Assembly: GCA_002713605.1 (NCBI GenBank)
Contig: PATL01000022.1
Coordinates: forward strand, 1 to 6,260
Direction: 5' to 3'
Source: a bacterium
GTDB lineage: Bacteria; Actinomycetota; Acidimicrobiia; Acidimicrobiales; UBA8592
DNA: 6,260 bases
Shown: one piece after another, positions 6,094 through 6,260 of the stretch
Layout of the letters: each line of letters opens with the position of its first letter
Numbering within the stretch: position 1 is the first letter of the stretch
The notes under the pieces: generated by a model
Seen by the model: the letters and a program-made list of their open reading frames with translations, nothing else
Database searches by the model: none
Told to the model about the DNA's origin: nothing
Translations under genes and position numbers: made by a program

Positions 6094-6260
6094 TTGAGCA
6101 ACTATGTTTTGGTGACTGGAGGCGCAGGGTACATCGGAAGTCATTCTGTTCTGGCACTAATGGAAGCGGGTTATAACCCAATAGTGCTTGATAATTTTTC
6201 CAACTCATCAAGAGAGTCGATTAGCGGTATCGAAAAGATATATGGGGCCGGCCCTGTCGT
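6094..6260 (+). CDS. galE: UDP-glucose 4-epimerase, N-terminal part (cut by window edge)
   Basis: Fifty-five codons are present before the right edge. The translation begins with a beta strand and the NAD-binding glycine motif of extended short-chain dehydrogenases: [10 protein letters not shown] with Gly9, Gly12 and Gly15. Asp33-Asn34 in 'VLDNFSNSS' follow, where Asp33 would bind the adenosine ribose of NAD. The 'GGAGYIGSH' plus 'LDNFSNS' combination is the hallmark of GalE, which interconverts UDP-glucose and UDP-galactose for cell-surface sugars or the Leloir pathway. The start is TTG (read as Met), supported by GGAGAG upstream. It lies 49 bases after the small membrane protein. The catalytic Tyr-x-x-x-Lys would be further downstream, outside the window, so a related UDP-sugar epimerase cannot be fully excluded. 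Confidence 0.9.
   Translation, partial: MSNYVLVTGGAGYIGSHSVLALMEAGYNPIVLDNFSNSSRESISGIEKIYGAGPV

Overview
The window looks like a chromosomal stretch from a fairly AT-rich actinobacterium; GC is roughly 40-45% by eye and was not counted. Three genes point there: a UvrD2-type helicase with a C-terminal HRDC domain, an alpha-methylacyl-CoA racemase that closely follows mycobacterial Mcr, and a small monooxygenase that follows mycobacterial MhuD nearly residue for residue at its active site. GTG and TTG starts are used for the helicase, the racemase, probably the small membrane protein, and galE. A marine or freshwater Acidimicrobiia-like lineage would fit, but that placement is inference.

Layout. 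The left half is on the minus strand. The helicase (3525 down to 1798) is followed after 38 bases by an APC-superfamily amino acid permease (from 1759) that carries a cytoplasmic domain resembling PTS EIIA and runs off the left edge. The right half is on the plus strand, starting from an 82-base divergent intergenic region: a small membrane protein with a bacterial PH domain (3608-4057), the CoA racemase (4142-5281), the MhuD-like haem-degrading enzyme (5351-5671), a four-helix membrane protein (about 5679-6044), and the first 55 codons of UDP-glucose 4-epimerase (from 6094, cut by the right edge).

How the genes work together. The set is mostly housekeeping and catabolic and does not form one obvious pathway. 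Two pairs are close enough to be co-transcribed: helicase with permease, and the MhuD-like enzyme with the small membrane protein. The second pair is the more suggestive, because the membrane protein has histidines at the start of helices 1 and 3, an arrangement that could bind haem, next to a haem-degrading enzyme. The racemase would feed methyl-branched acyl-CoAs (sterol side chains, phytol or pristanate-type acids) into beta-oxidation.

No tRNA, rRNA, CRISPR array, insertion sequence or phage gene was seen. The points most worth checking are a helicase that appears to lack the 2B domain and zinc motif of its relatives, an EIIA-like domain that has lost both expected histidines, and an inverted repeat that covers the start codon of the MhuD-like gene.
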